Shown piece after piece: positions 1-8,762 of a stretch of 26,882 nucleotides of DNA. The stretch's first letter is position 1, and each line of letters starts with the position of its first letter. A model generated the notes under the pieces. That model was not told where the DNA came from, did no database searches, and was given only the letters and a program-made list of their open reading frames with translations. Position numbers and translations under genes: made by a program. The DNA comes from Phaeoceros laevis (lineage: Eukaryota; Anthocerotophyta; Anthocerotopsida; Notothyladales), in assembly GCA_049999765.1 (NCBI GenBank), contig JBNGIQ010009156.1:1-26882 (forward strand), given 5' to 3'.

Positions 1-1
1 T

Positions 2-663
2 GCACGCCAGGTTTTTGACAGCATGGCCACAAAGGATGTGGTGACATGGACAGCGCTGATCGCCGGGTATGCACAGCAAGGACTCGGCCAAGAGGCGCGT
101 GTTGTGTATGGACAAATGGAGGAGGCGGGCGTCATTTTGGGTGACCATGTTACTCTTGCTTGCCTTGTGAAGGCGTGTGCAAGCACTGGTGCCATAGAGA
201 AGGGCAGGGAGCTGCACTCAAAGATGGTCAAAAAAGGTCTGCTGGATGTAGTGGTGGGCACCTGCCTGGTGGACATGTATGCAAAATGTGGTGAGCTGGA
301 AGATGCGCACCAGGTTTTTGACAGCATGGACGCAAAGGATGTGGTAACATGGAATGCCCTGATTGCTGGGTATGCTCAGCAAGGACTCTGCCAAGAGGCG
401 CTTGTTGTGTATGGACAAATGGAGGAGGCGGGCCTCATTTTGGCTGACCATGTAACTTTTGCTTGCCTTCTGAAGGCGTGTGCAAGCACTGGTGCCATAC
501 AGAGGGGCAGGCACTTAAAGATTGTCAAAAGAGGTCTGCTGGATGATGTAGTGGTGGGCACTGGCCTGGTGGACATGTATGCAAAATGTGGTGAGCTGGA
601 AGATGCGCACCAGGTTTTTGACAGCATGGACACAAAGGATGTGGTAATATGGAATGCCCTGAT
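2..663 (+). CDS. PPR (PLS-type) repeat protein, 3' part of array, partial
   Basis: The reading frame is open from base 2, so the gene starts upstream of the window. It encodes pentatricopeptide repeats with the land-plant signatures [33 protein letters not shown] and a [11 protein letters not shown]-type segment. About two and a half copies of a ~100-residue P-L-S block are present, nearly identical to each other. Such proteins normally act in chloroplasts or mitochondria as sequence-specific RNA-binding factors for editing, splicing or stability. No E, E+ or DYW tail follows. The array stops inside a repeat after NALI (near 663) and the frame runs into unrelated sequence to a stop at 872-874. 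A terminal domain and a targeting peptide cannot be assessed. The abrupt end and the following CHAT sequence suggest a truncated or chimeric gene, probably not functional as it stands. Confidence 0.8.
10..663 (+). repeat. Tandem ~300-bp PPR block, 2+ copies
   Basis: The same block begins at about 10, 313 and 613 (the string GGTTTTTGACAGCATGG recurs). The period is 303 bp, then 300 bp. The copies differ mainly by point changes and a codon-scale indel (the HS pair after the conserved G-R of the second block is missing while an extra D is present in GLLDDVVVG). This is internal expansion of the PPR array by recent tandem duplication. Confidence 0.85.
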
Positions 664-2023
664 TGTGCGAAATGGTGAAGATGAGAATGGCAGTCAGCGA
701 AAGCCAGCCACGGAAGACCATCTTGTTTTAAACGAAGTTGTGGTTGACCGTGGGATGTCTTCGTTTCTGACCAACTTGGAAGTTTATTGTGACAACGTGT
801 TTGTCACACAGGAGAAGACGCGAAAGCCATCCCGGGCTGTCAGTCCTCCACGACATGCTGGTGAAGGAACTTAGAGAAGACTTGAATGCCAACCACTTGA
901 CTTTCACCAACATCATATTTGCCCCTGAAGGATTCCTCTGCCAAATCCCGTTTGCCGCCCTCTACGACTCGGCGGCACGCAAATTTCTGGTGGAGCAGAA
1001 CGCTGTGGCTGTCATCCCTTCCATCCGTGCTTTGCGCCGGTGCTTCTCCCGCCAGAAGATGGTCAATGAGACCAGCTCCAATCTCGAAGAAGCCGCACAT
1101 TCCTGCTTTGTGGGCGGCCACTGGGCGGCAATCCTGAGCCCATGGGGCTCAATCTAGAGCAACTCCCAGGGGCGAGCCAAGCGGCGCGGAGTCTGGGTGG
1201 GATCTTAAATGTGGAGCCATGCTCAGGGAGCAGAATCACCAAGGACGTCCTCCTTGAGGCCCTGACCACCCGCAGGATCGTGGTGCTGGTAAGCCATGGA
1301 GTTGACGGCGGCCCAAGCGATCAAGAGCAGCCATACCCCTATGGCGCCGTGGTGCTGAAGCAAGGAACCACATCTCAAGACCATGTTCTCACTTGTGAGG
1401 AAATCGCCGCTCTCAAGGGGAAGGTGACCGCTGGCCTGGTGGTGCTCGCAGCGTGCAGCAGAGAATCCAGCGAAGAAGGTTGTAGCCTTCTCGGTGTGGG
1501 CCACGGCGCGCTGGAAGGCGGCGCTGTCTCTGTTCTCGCTTCTCTCTGGGGTGCCAGCGCAGGCAGCTTGGGGCCCCTCCTTTCCGCCACATTCAGGGAG
1601 CTGAAACAGGGCCAGGATGTGATGCACGCGCTGCGGAAGGCCATGGTGGACACCCTCCAGTCAAGCGACAAGCCGTCCATCCGGCATTGGGCGTCAGTCA
1701 CGGTGTTGGGATCGCCCACTTTGCGTCCATTTCAAAGCCGGGGCACTGCTACGGGACTCGTGGAGAAATCAACAGGTGCCTCATCATCAGGCGCGGGTGG
1801 ATCCGGGTCCATCAACTTGGAAAGTATGCGGAGGGATTGCCAAGCAAGGTTCAAGGTGACTACTGACGACGGACCAACCACGGTGGACACACTGGAGCCA
1901 GCACTCCGAGAGAGAGTGCTCCAGTACATGGCGCAGCAGGGCGTACAGCAACTACAGCAGGCGGAAGAGGATGGCAACTTTGACAGGCAGATCATATGCA
2001 CTAGGCATCTGGGCTTCGTGTAG
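664..2023 (+). pseudogene. CHAT-domain (caspase-like) protease fragment with frameshifts, fused to PPR
   Basis: Three frames together give one CHAT domain: the end of the PPR frame (664-874), a frame covering ~840-1120 (FAPEGFLCQIPFAALYDS and following) and a frame covering ~1120-2023. CHAT is the caspase-HetF-associated-with-TPRs family, peptidases of clan CD. The expected catalytic pair is visible: His in VSHG (codon 1295-1297) and Cys in LAACS (codon 1454-1456). The downstream helices (VLASLWGASAGS, then VMHALRKAM, then the SVTVLGSP end) are typical of the family. A ~100-residue Ser/Gly-rich and helical tail follows to the stop. The frame changes near 800-840 and near 1119 would stop translation unless they are sequencing errors or tiny introns. 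CHAT is usually preceded by TPRs, but here a PPR array precedes it, so the junction at about 664 is probably a rearrangement. Domain identity is fairly sure; pseudogene status is inferred. Confidence 0.65.
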
Positions 2024-2057
2024 GCCTGGGAGAGTGGAGTGCCTGGGAGAGTGGAGT
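2024..2057 (+). repeat. 17-bp direct repeat, two copies
   Basis: GCCTGGGAGAGTGGAGT occurs twice head to tail at 2024-2040 and 2041-2057, immediately after the stop codon of the CHAT frame. This is a simple slippage duplication. Confidence 0.9.
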
Positions 2058-2753
2058 GCCTGCCGGCAGAGCTTCGCTCGCAGCATCAAGGTTGCGAAAA
2101 GATAACTGGGAATTGATCCGGATACTGTGGCCACGTTACCCCTTTCGGGCTTCTGTATCGCAGTTTTACTCCGGCTGGCGGCGCACAACGGCCTAGAAGC
2201 AGATCTTGATCTAATCAGATTCGTTCTGCAGTCAAGCGACCCCACCGACGCCATGCTGCCCGGCCTCCAGCAGTTACTGGCATTTTGGGAGTGATGGAAG
2301 AGGGGACAGCAGAACTACTTCCCCACCACCCAAACCCCAAGTTCACAACCCCGTCTCCCGAACTTATAAGTCGAAAGGATTCAAGGGGTGTTCACATAAG
2401 AAATTTCTTGGTCCCGGATTACTCGCCAGGTTCCGCGTGACCCCAATTTTAGAGTATTTCGCGCGATGTTCATCGCCAACCCCAACCACGCTAAAAAATG
2501 TGGTTGGCATCCGAGATGAACATCAAAACGTCGCCTACAATTCCGTAACTGTGCCAAACTTAGCACCCGTGACCCGAAGTCCAGGTCCCGGGACTTCAAG
2601 CTGCTAACTCCCCCTGCCATCGCGCACGTCTAAGGAGCGCGTGCAAGTTCCTCCACCGCCAAGCATCGCTCTCGACGCCACCAAAGGCGGAAGTGGAGAT
2701 CATCAACTGGATGATGGACAGAAACATTTCGCTGCATTCCTTGACGGGGCACC
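2058..2753. other. Intergenic stretch between CHAT remnant and methylase gene
   Basis: No convincing gene is seen. The stretch contains the 60-base hairpin described separately (2465-2524) and a GTCCCGGGAC palindrome near 2585. A short frame at about 2642-2770 (containing AEVEIINWMMDRNISLHSL) could be a further 5' exon or a frameshifted 5' end of the next gene, but it ends at a stop and could not be joined with confidence. The promoter of the downstream gene is presumably here; no clear TATA element was recognised. Confidence 0.4.
2465..2524. repeat. Two-stage hairpin (inverted repeat)
   Basis: GATGTTCATC (2465-2474) pairs perfectly with GATGAACATC (2515-2524). Inside it CCAACCAC (2482-2489) pairs perfectly with GTGGTTGG (2500-2507), leaving a 10-base A-rich loop. 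The unpaired bases between the stems give an interrupted foldback of 60 bases. It could be a small foldback element or an RNA hairpin. Confidence 0.6.
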
Positions 2754-5700
2754 ATGTGGAGTGTACAGCTACATGAAAAAAGCTCACCACACCTCTATCT
2801 CTTTGTCAACAAGAAGGGAAAGCCTACATGTCAGGGCGCAATTGTTTGGTTGGAGCTCCTTAGGCGTAGGGATGATTATGTCATTTCGTTTTTGACATCT
2901 ACAGACCCTCATGCTCCTCTCAGCAAAGTTTCAACCCAACACAGCCTCGCGTATGTGGCAATCAAGGAGTGGGAGGCTGCTCGAACTGAGCCAGCAGAAT
3001 TGAGGGACGATTTGTACCACTTGTTCATGGAGATGGGTGTAAGTCCTAGTTTCTAAATTCTTAAACATAGTGAATTTGTTCCTTCTTCAAGCATGAGCTA
3101 ACTTACTCGTCACCTGCAGCACGAGGAAGAATTCTACAGCACGCTGGCGGTGTATGAAAAGGAGCGACTGAAGATTGTATGGGGGGGCCCTTCCTGGGGA
3201 TCTCGGTCTGTCTGGGTACCGGACATCCGGTACCCATGAGAAGGGAAGCCCTGCAGGGCTGGGTGCCGGATATCCGGCACCCCCGACTACTGTGCCGGCA
3301 GTGCCCCCGCCGCCTGTCGATGAAGTGGTGGTTTTGTCAAGCCAGGCACAGGTACCGGATATCCGGTACGTGGTAGGAGATGCATCGGCCGAATGTCGGT
3401 ATAGGGCAAAGATTTCTGAAGGAGAGTGGGAGCAGATGAAGCAGTCGTTGGATATATTGGGGTACACAGAGCTGCAAAAACGACGAGATTACATTCGGAA
3501 GTGCTTGTCAACCCCAAATCAGGAGTCCAATCCAGATTCAGCAAAGATGGTGGTATGCCTGGGATATGTGGACAAGCGCATCAAGGAGTTCGAAACTTTT
3601 GTGAGTAATGATCCCCTGGAGAGTGAAGAAGTGCAAACTCCGGCCAGGCCGAGATCTGGCAATGACATGTCCAGGAAGAAGAAATCTGGGCAGGTTCTGA
3701 TCCCCGAGGTTCCGTACTCGGAACACTTAGATTCAGAGTCTTCTGAAGAAGCCACATCTTCAAGTAGCAGCGAGGACGACGACGATGAACATGAGGACCT
3801 AGAGGACTTTGACGAAGTGGGGCATAAAAGGAAAAGAGGTACTGGGGGTGGGTACCGGAAACCCAGCACGCAAGAGAAGAAGAGGAAGGTGCCGCCGAAG
3901 AAAAAAGCGCCTACACCAAATAAAAAAGCGACTACACCAAAGAAAAAGGCGCCTTCACCCAAGAAAAAGCGTCGTTTGTCAGGTGCTTTGGCTGGAGCAG
4001 CAGGTTTGGGTGTGGGTGTCTCCGCCAAAGTCCAAACGGATGCAGAGGCCCTGAAAGAGAAGCAAGAAAATGACATTGTCACAGCAATCCGTGAGAGTTT
4101 GAAGAGGAAGAAGTGTAATCCTCGTACGTTCTCTTTGAATGTGGATAGCCTTATGCCTGCCAGGATGTCGAAAGACCCTAAGGCTGCTGTTAGAGAGATC
4201 GACATGGCGTACATGCGGATGCTAATGCGGAAGATGGAGGATACATATATAGATGCAGCGGTTCAAAGCATCGTCGTGATGGTGGATCCAATGTTCTGTG
4301 CTTCTAAGGAGGACTTCGATGAAGACAAGGTCCACCAACACAGATACCAATATATAGTCCTGGGTGGAAATCATTCATACATGGCACGCAAGCTGCTTTC
4401 CGAGGCGAACCCTGACCACCCAGACTACCCATGGATGCAGGGCTTTATATATGCAGGCCTTACTTTGGAAGAGATGCGGATCTTGGGGTCGGATCACAAC
4501 ACCGTGGCTGCGGATAGACGGAATTTTACCTTTGCAGAGAGGACAAGGTACATTCGGGACGAGATTGACATAAAAACCGAGCTCGGTGAGGAGATGACAG
4601 CGGCATGGAAAGACTCCATCTACGTAAGGCTGGTTCAGGTAGATGTAGAGCCAGTCCCTGTGAAAGTTGACGGGAAGCAGGTGGAGACAGGGAAAGATAC
4701 AGGGAAAGAGGTGGATGCAGAGAAAGAGGTGCCGGTGGAGGCTGACAAGACCAAGAAGAAGAAGGTGAGGAATGCCCACCAACGTGCACGGGACAAGTTG
4801 ACCTTGGAGTGGTGTCTTGCCAGGCTGCACCCTCAAGTATGGGACTATGTGTCACAGATATTCACGGCTTGGGAAAGGAATCAACTGCCTGAACAGACCA
4901 AAGATGGACGACGAAGCAAGGGAACCCATTCGGCCAAGGACAAACCAATCAAGACTGCTGTATGGAAGTCCTTTCAGGGTATTGACAGTTATGACGCAAC
5001 CGGCAGGGAGTGTCTCATTCGGGCGTGCTCACAAGTGCTTGGAGGAACCATGTCTCTGAATGAAATGGCTAAACATGTGGAAAGCATGAAAAGGTTGATG
5101 GTTGTGCAGTATGCAATGGTGAAAGCCTTAGGCTGTGCGAATTTCGATCATGTCCGGCGCTTGTATCCTTTGCACTCAAGAGACGAGCATCTGCAGGAGT
5201 TTCAGATGGATTTTGCAAAAAAGGTATGTGACTTTCTTTGGTGGATACTGCAGGGGGGACTGGTCCCTGTAGTGGGGGGTACCGGATATCCGGTACCTGG
5301 TCTCTACTGTCGGGGGGTTACCGGATATCCGGTACCTGGTGTATACTGTGGGGGGTACCGGATGTCCGGTACCCCATTGGTTTGGAGGAAAGTCATGCTG
5401 ACCTGCTGCTGTGGTGTGCAGAAAAGGATCGATATTGATCGAATCGATCTCAGCAAGCAAGACGGTGACGGGCTGCCGGTCTCATTTCAGAGGTTCATGC
5501 AGAAAGCGAAGTCGTGGGATCACGCTTTAAAGGGACAGCTGCCTAAAGAGGGGGAACAGGTTAAGACATATTTCAACGATCCGAAATGGGGGAAGAAGCA
5601 AGAGGTAGAGTATTCTGTGTACCAGGGTGATGTAACGGACCTCGCTCGGGTCATTCCTAAGAAGGAGTACACTCTACTTATAGCCGAACTCCCAAGAGAG

Positions 5701-6771
5701 CTGGACAAGAAGCATGTGCACGATGTGCAGATGTCAAGAAACGAAGTGCAGGATATGGTCGTGCAATTCATCAAAGCCACGACCTCAACTGTATATCGGG
5801 TTATTTTGTTTCACTCCGTGGGTGACGCAGGCATGGTGCAGTCCATTCTAAAGGAGCATGGTTTTCATGTTGAAAGCGCTGTGTGGATCAAGCCAAATGT
5901 GGTACCACACGGTAAAGATAGGCTATATGATGCAGTTGAGTACTTCACCATTGGGCATAGCGCTGGCAGCGGCATGGAGGAGGCGTTTTCTTCTGTCCAA
6001 CTTAATGAGGAGCTGAAAGGGGTAAACGGCCTAACAAATGTGTTCGAAGAGTGTGCAGTCTATCACAAACTGCATTTCGACACATTTGACGACAAAATAG
6101 CATCCATATACCAAAAGCCGCTGAAGCTAATGAGGAAGCTAGTGCGCTTATATTCTGATGAGGGAGACTGGGTCATCGATGCTTGCTGCGGGTCGGGCTC
6201 AACTATTGTTAGTGCACTATTGGAAAGGCGTCATGCCGTGGCAGTGGACAAGGACCCGAGATGTGTGAAGTTTGTGAAGGCGAGGATTGTGAGCATTAAA
6301 AGCTTTCCGGACGAAGACCAGGAGATAGGGATGAGCAGCAAATCTGGCACGACAGGGAGGACCAGCCGCAGGGAGCCCATGACTCCTAGGGCAGGGAAAC
6401 AGGTTGGGGAGTCAGTAGCGCTACAACCCTTATGGCAGATGATTGCGAAGGAGCCAGCAACGGCTGAAGCATATGGCTCGGATGAGGATGAGGGTATGCC
6501 GAAGCTCATTGACTTGACAGCACCAGACAGCGAGAGGCCGCCCTGCAGCGGAGGAGGAGGCCAGGTCCCTCCAGGCCACCCTGACGCAGATAAGGGTGCC
6601 GGATATCCGGTACCCCACGAGGTGACGGCACTGGACTCTTTTGCTTTGTCCGATTATGGCCAAGTTCAGCGGGCAGCGGGGAGGGACGACATGGTGAGCA
6701 CTCCTATCGATAATACCGAAAACCGTAATGTTTGTGATGATGTAGATGAGGATAGTCAGCAGCAGGAATAG
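2754..6771 (+). CDS. Possible ParB-like / N4-N6-type DNA methylase fold protein, spliced
   Basis: The first exon is read from ATG 2754 to 3038 and ends at a GTAAGT donor. The acceptor is CTGCAG at 3118-3119, and a short exon (HEEEFYSTLAVYEKERLK) follows. A second intron probably starts at 3177 (GTATGG) and ends near 3345-3351, though its acceptor is uncertain. The long frame then runs to TAG at 6769-6771, with a likely intron at 5224-5421. Domains in order: an acidic Ser/Glu/Asp tract (~3735-3815); a Lys-Pro-rich stretch with S/TPKK repeats (~3890-3975) that looks nuclear and DNA-binding; a region with GGNHSYMARKLL (His codon 4372-4374) that resembles the ParB/sulfiredoxin box; a charged linker; and a beta-class methylase order with WIKPN (from 5884) before the SAM-binding motif DACCGSGST (from 6178). 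The catalytic D/S-PP-Y motif is not evident: the corresponding strand reads LLIAELPRE (from ~5674). It may therefore be inactive or strongly diverged. The methylase fold is more secure than the ParB-like call, and the biological role is unknown. Confidence 0.65.
3214..3369. repeat. Three TACCGGATATCCGGTA-type palindromes, first cluster
   Basis: Copies lie at 3214-3235 (22 bp, centre CA instead of TA), 3261-3282 (22 bp, perfect, with a compensated T-G-C/G-C-A variant in both arms) and 3352-3369 (18 bp, perfect). They sit in or at the edge of the presumed second intron of the methylase-like gene. In the second copy both arms carry the same change, so palindromy rather than sequence alone has been kept. 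Confidence 0.9.
5224..5421 (+). other. Probable 198-base intron, frame-neutral and stop-free
   Basis: The donor is AAG|GTATGT at 5224 and the acceptor is TGTGCAG|AAA ending at 5421, after a pyrimidine/CTG-rich stretch. The intron falls between codons on both sides, is 198 bases (3 x 66) and has no stop in the gene's frame. Retention would therefore add 66 residues with repeated GYPVPG-like sequence without disrupting the protein, as in an exitron. More than a third of it is made of three palindromes. Confidence 0.7.
5278..5375. repeat. Three TACCGGATATCCGGTA-type palindromes, second cluster
   Basis: Copies lie at 5278-5297 (20 bp, perfect), 5319-5334 (16 bp, perfect core) and 5352-5375 (24 bp, centre TG). 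Spacing is ~37-41 bp, and short related spacers (CTGGTCTCTACTGTCGGGGG, CTGGTGTATACTGTGGGG) show that the unit was tandemly duplicated. Confidence 0.92.
6594..6615. repeat. TACCGGATATCCGGTA-type palindrome, seventh copy
   Basis: A 22-bp palindrome with one unmatched pair (TGCC on the left, GGTA on the right). It lies in the last open stretch of the methylase-like gene, where it would encode GAGYPVPH. This copy is apparently within the coding exon, unless a further intron removes it. Confidence 0.85.
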
Positions 6772-7137
6772 GCTGGCCGGAAAGATTAGGCTTTTAGGGT
6801 ATTGTAGTTAGTGCCGCAGTATATTTGTGATGTTTGCAAGCTGCAGTTTTTTAAAATACCCTTTTTTTAGCGTTTTGTTTTACAAAGACATATGGGATGT
6901 CCTGTTTTTGGACCACGCGCTTTATAAAACATGCTGAAATGCGCATTTCGGATTGCGTGAGCACTTTTTGGACACGAAATTGAGCCAAAATTTTTTTTTC
7001 CAAACGGGGTCCGAGAAGAACCCCGCGACATAGGAGACCGTGTTTGTAGCTAGTGTCTTTAAAGCTCGTTCCACGATTTGTTGATTGCTGGCCTTTGGAG
7101 GGGGTTCCTTGGATGGTCATCCAGATGAACTCCATTA
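6772..7137. other. 3' flank of methylase-like gene, no gene seen
   Basis: The 3' flank is T-rich (TTTTTTTAGCG near 6865) and the rest is unremarkable. A minus-strand frame (6851-7156) has no recognisable domain. Nothing else could be supported here. Confidence 0.4.
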
Positions 7138-7527
7138 TCAAACCATGACCAGGCAAATACCTCGGCTCCTCAGGTTTCTTTTCCCCACTGCTGACGACAT
7201 TGCACAGATTGGTTTGACCTCCTTTCTTTGACTGCCAAAGAACCTGATATACCGATCTCTGTCAGCAGTCCGGATTATGAGTTTTTTCCCTTCTGTGATA
7301 TATCCAGGTACTGAATCATGCTGAGAAGGATGTCCCATCCGCCCTTCCTTATTCAGCTGAGCAGTCTGCATCCAATCTAGCTCTTGAAGTTGTTCTATGA
7401 AGCTCTTCCTTCCGCCGATGACAGCACATTTTTGGTGCGCGCGCAGCCTTAGGAGCTCCACAGACTTTTTGTGCTTGAAGTTAGGAGAAACTAAGCTTAT
7501 CTTGCCCTTCCTGCAATCCCAGCACAA
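7138..7527 (-). other. Unrecognised minus-strand ORF, possible gene remnant
   Basis: A 129-residue frame with normal-looking composition (QLQELDWMQTAQLNKEGR, IIRTADRDRYIRFFGSQR). It has no domain I recognise. It could be an exon of a decayed gene together with the frame at 7573-7854 upstream on the same strand, but no clear splice pair links them. It may equally be chance. Confidence 0.25.
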
Positions 7528-7572
7528 AACATGCCATGCAAGAAATTATGCCTCCACAGAAACTCCAGATGC

Positions 7573-7854
7573 TCAACTGCACTGCTGTTGTCTATTACAA
7601 CAATAGCTTTGCTTCATAGCCGGCAAGGAAATGGTAAGCAGATAACAAGAGTTGGATTCCAGGTGGAATAATTGCAACAGTTTGCTTCCTTCTTGCTCAA
7701 TGCCGACCCTTTCAGCTACAGGCAGGTACGTGTCCCCTATAACGATGTCCCTCGTTTCAAAACCTTGACATGAATTCGCTTCTGAAGCTGCTGCTTGTTG
7801 TTTGTGGCAAGCAGGCTCACCTTCTTCTTCGAGCGGATTCTGGGCGACCACCAA
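7573..7854 (-). other. Unrecognised minus-strand ORF, possible gene remnant
   Basis: A 93-residue frame with a plausible coding stretch (GFETRDIVIGDTYLPVAERV, then LLQLFHLESNSCYLLTIS). It resembles no family I know. It lies just upstream on the minus strand of the 7138-7527 frame, so both may be pieces of one old gene. Confidence 0.22.
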
Positions 7855-7868
7855 TTCACGCTCCCCTT

Positions 7869-7897
7869 TTGGAATTGGGACTAGGTCCCAATTCCAA
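7869..7897. repeat. 13-bp-arm palindrome bordering a tandem repeat
   Basis: TTGGAATTGGGAC (7869-7881) and GTCCCAATTCCAA (7885-7897) are perfect inverted arms around a 3-base centre. The palindrome ends six bases before the first copy of the ~310-bp repeat, so it may mark its border. Confidence 0.8.
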
Positions 7898-7903
7898 CAT
7901 TCT

Positions 7904-8206
7904 GTTCGACCCCCGGCGGCAACCCAAGCACGCGCCCGAGGTCATCGTCGTCCTCAGCGTGGGCTACAGCACGCCGGTACCTTCGTCCCGGATGTGGACT
8001 GAAGGGACGAATCCACCGCAGGCTCAGGAAAACGATGGTGTTCCTCCATGCGTGGAGCTAAATTTTGCACAATGCCTTGAAGGTCAGCTCGCCCCGATAA
8101 AGTTTTATTATTGAGCCGAAAGAACTGCCTCCACCTCGAATTTAAGCCCCGGAGCTTAAATTCCAGGCCCCTTAGGATATCCCGACTTCTAACATGGTTC
8201 CATGAC
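7904..8206. repeat. ~310-bp repeat, copy 1 (runs into gap)
   Basis: It begins GTTCGACCCCCGGCGGC and ends TGGTTCCATGAC at the gap. It matches copy 2 (8320-8629) closely over the whole length, with point differences and small indels. No credible protein is encoded. The start resembles a Pol III B box (GTTCGANNCC), but no A box was found. Confidence 0.85.
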
Positions 8207-8306
8207 NNNNNNNNNNNNNNNNNNNNNNNNNNNNNNNNNNNNNNNNNNNNNNNNNNNNNNNNNNNNNNNNNNNNNNNNNNNNNNNNNNNNNNNNNNNNNN
8301 NNNNNN
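8207..8306. other. Assembly gap (100 N)
   Basis: Exactly 100 N, a nominal gap size. It lies between two copies of the same repeat, so collapse of further tandem copies is likely and the true length is unknown. Confidence 0.95.
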
Positions 8307-8319
8307 AGTACCCGGCGCG

Positions 8320-8629
8320 GTTCGACCCCCGGCGGCACCCCAAGCACGCCCCCGGGAAACCCCGCCCTCATCGTCGACGTCAGCGTGGGCTACAGCATGC
8401 CGGTACCTTCGTCCCGGATGTGGACTGAAGGTACGAATCCACCGCAGGCTCAGGAAAACGATGGTGTTGCTGCATGCGGGGAGCTAAATTTTGCACAATG
8501 CGTTGAAGGTCAGCTCGCCCCGATAAAGTTTTATTGAGCCGAAAGAACTGCCTCCACCTCGAATTGAAGCTCCGGAGCTTAAATTCGAGGCCCCTTAGGA
8601 TATCCCGACTCCTAACATGGTTCCATGAC
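8320..8629. repeat. ~310-bp repeat, copy 2
   Basis: Second copy of the unit at 7904-8206, from GTTCGACCCCCGGCGGC to TGGTTCCATGAC. It is preceded by AGTACCCGGCGCG, which is absent from copy 1. It includes a short palindromic CTCCGGAG segment. Confidence 0.85.
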
Positions 8630-8692
8630 AGGCTCGGCCGGAGGACCTAAAGAAATGCATGGCGAAGAAAAGGCATGCCACAATAATGTACG

Positions 8693-8762
8693 ATCTGGGG
8701 AAAGGCCATCCCCTTCGTGGGCACAACCTGCAAGCATCGGATTCCCGTACTGTGGTTTTTGC
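8693..8762. repeat. Dispersed ~70-bp repeat, copy 1
   Basis: It runs from ATCTGGGGAAAGGCCATCCC to CTGTGGTTTTTGCC. Two further copies lie 9 kb away at 17943-18011 and 18018-18072. All share the GGCCATCCC, GCAAGCATCG and ACTGTGGTTTTTGC words in the same order and on the same strand. The family is unknown. Confidence 0.75.

Noticed and set aside
3519-4214. Minus-strand ORF of 231 residues rich in Ser and Phe
   Set aside because: It is the antisense shadow of the acidic and Lys-rich part of the methylase-like gene.
5278-5375. CRISPR-like array
   Set aside because: The repeats are perfect palindromes with related, short spacers, few copies, inside a plant intron and with no cas genes.
8111-8537. 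ORFs reading through the 100-N gap
   Set aside because: They exist only because N codons are read as X; the flanks are non-coding repeat copies.
7904-8629. tRNA gene suggested by GTTCGACCCCC
   Set aside because: No acceptor stem, A box or cloverleaf could be found around it.
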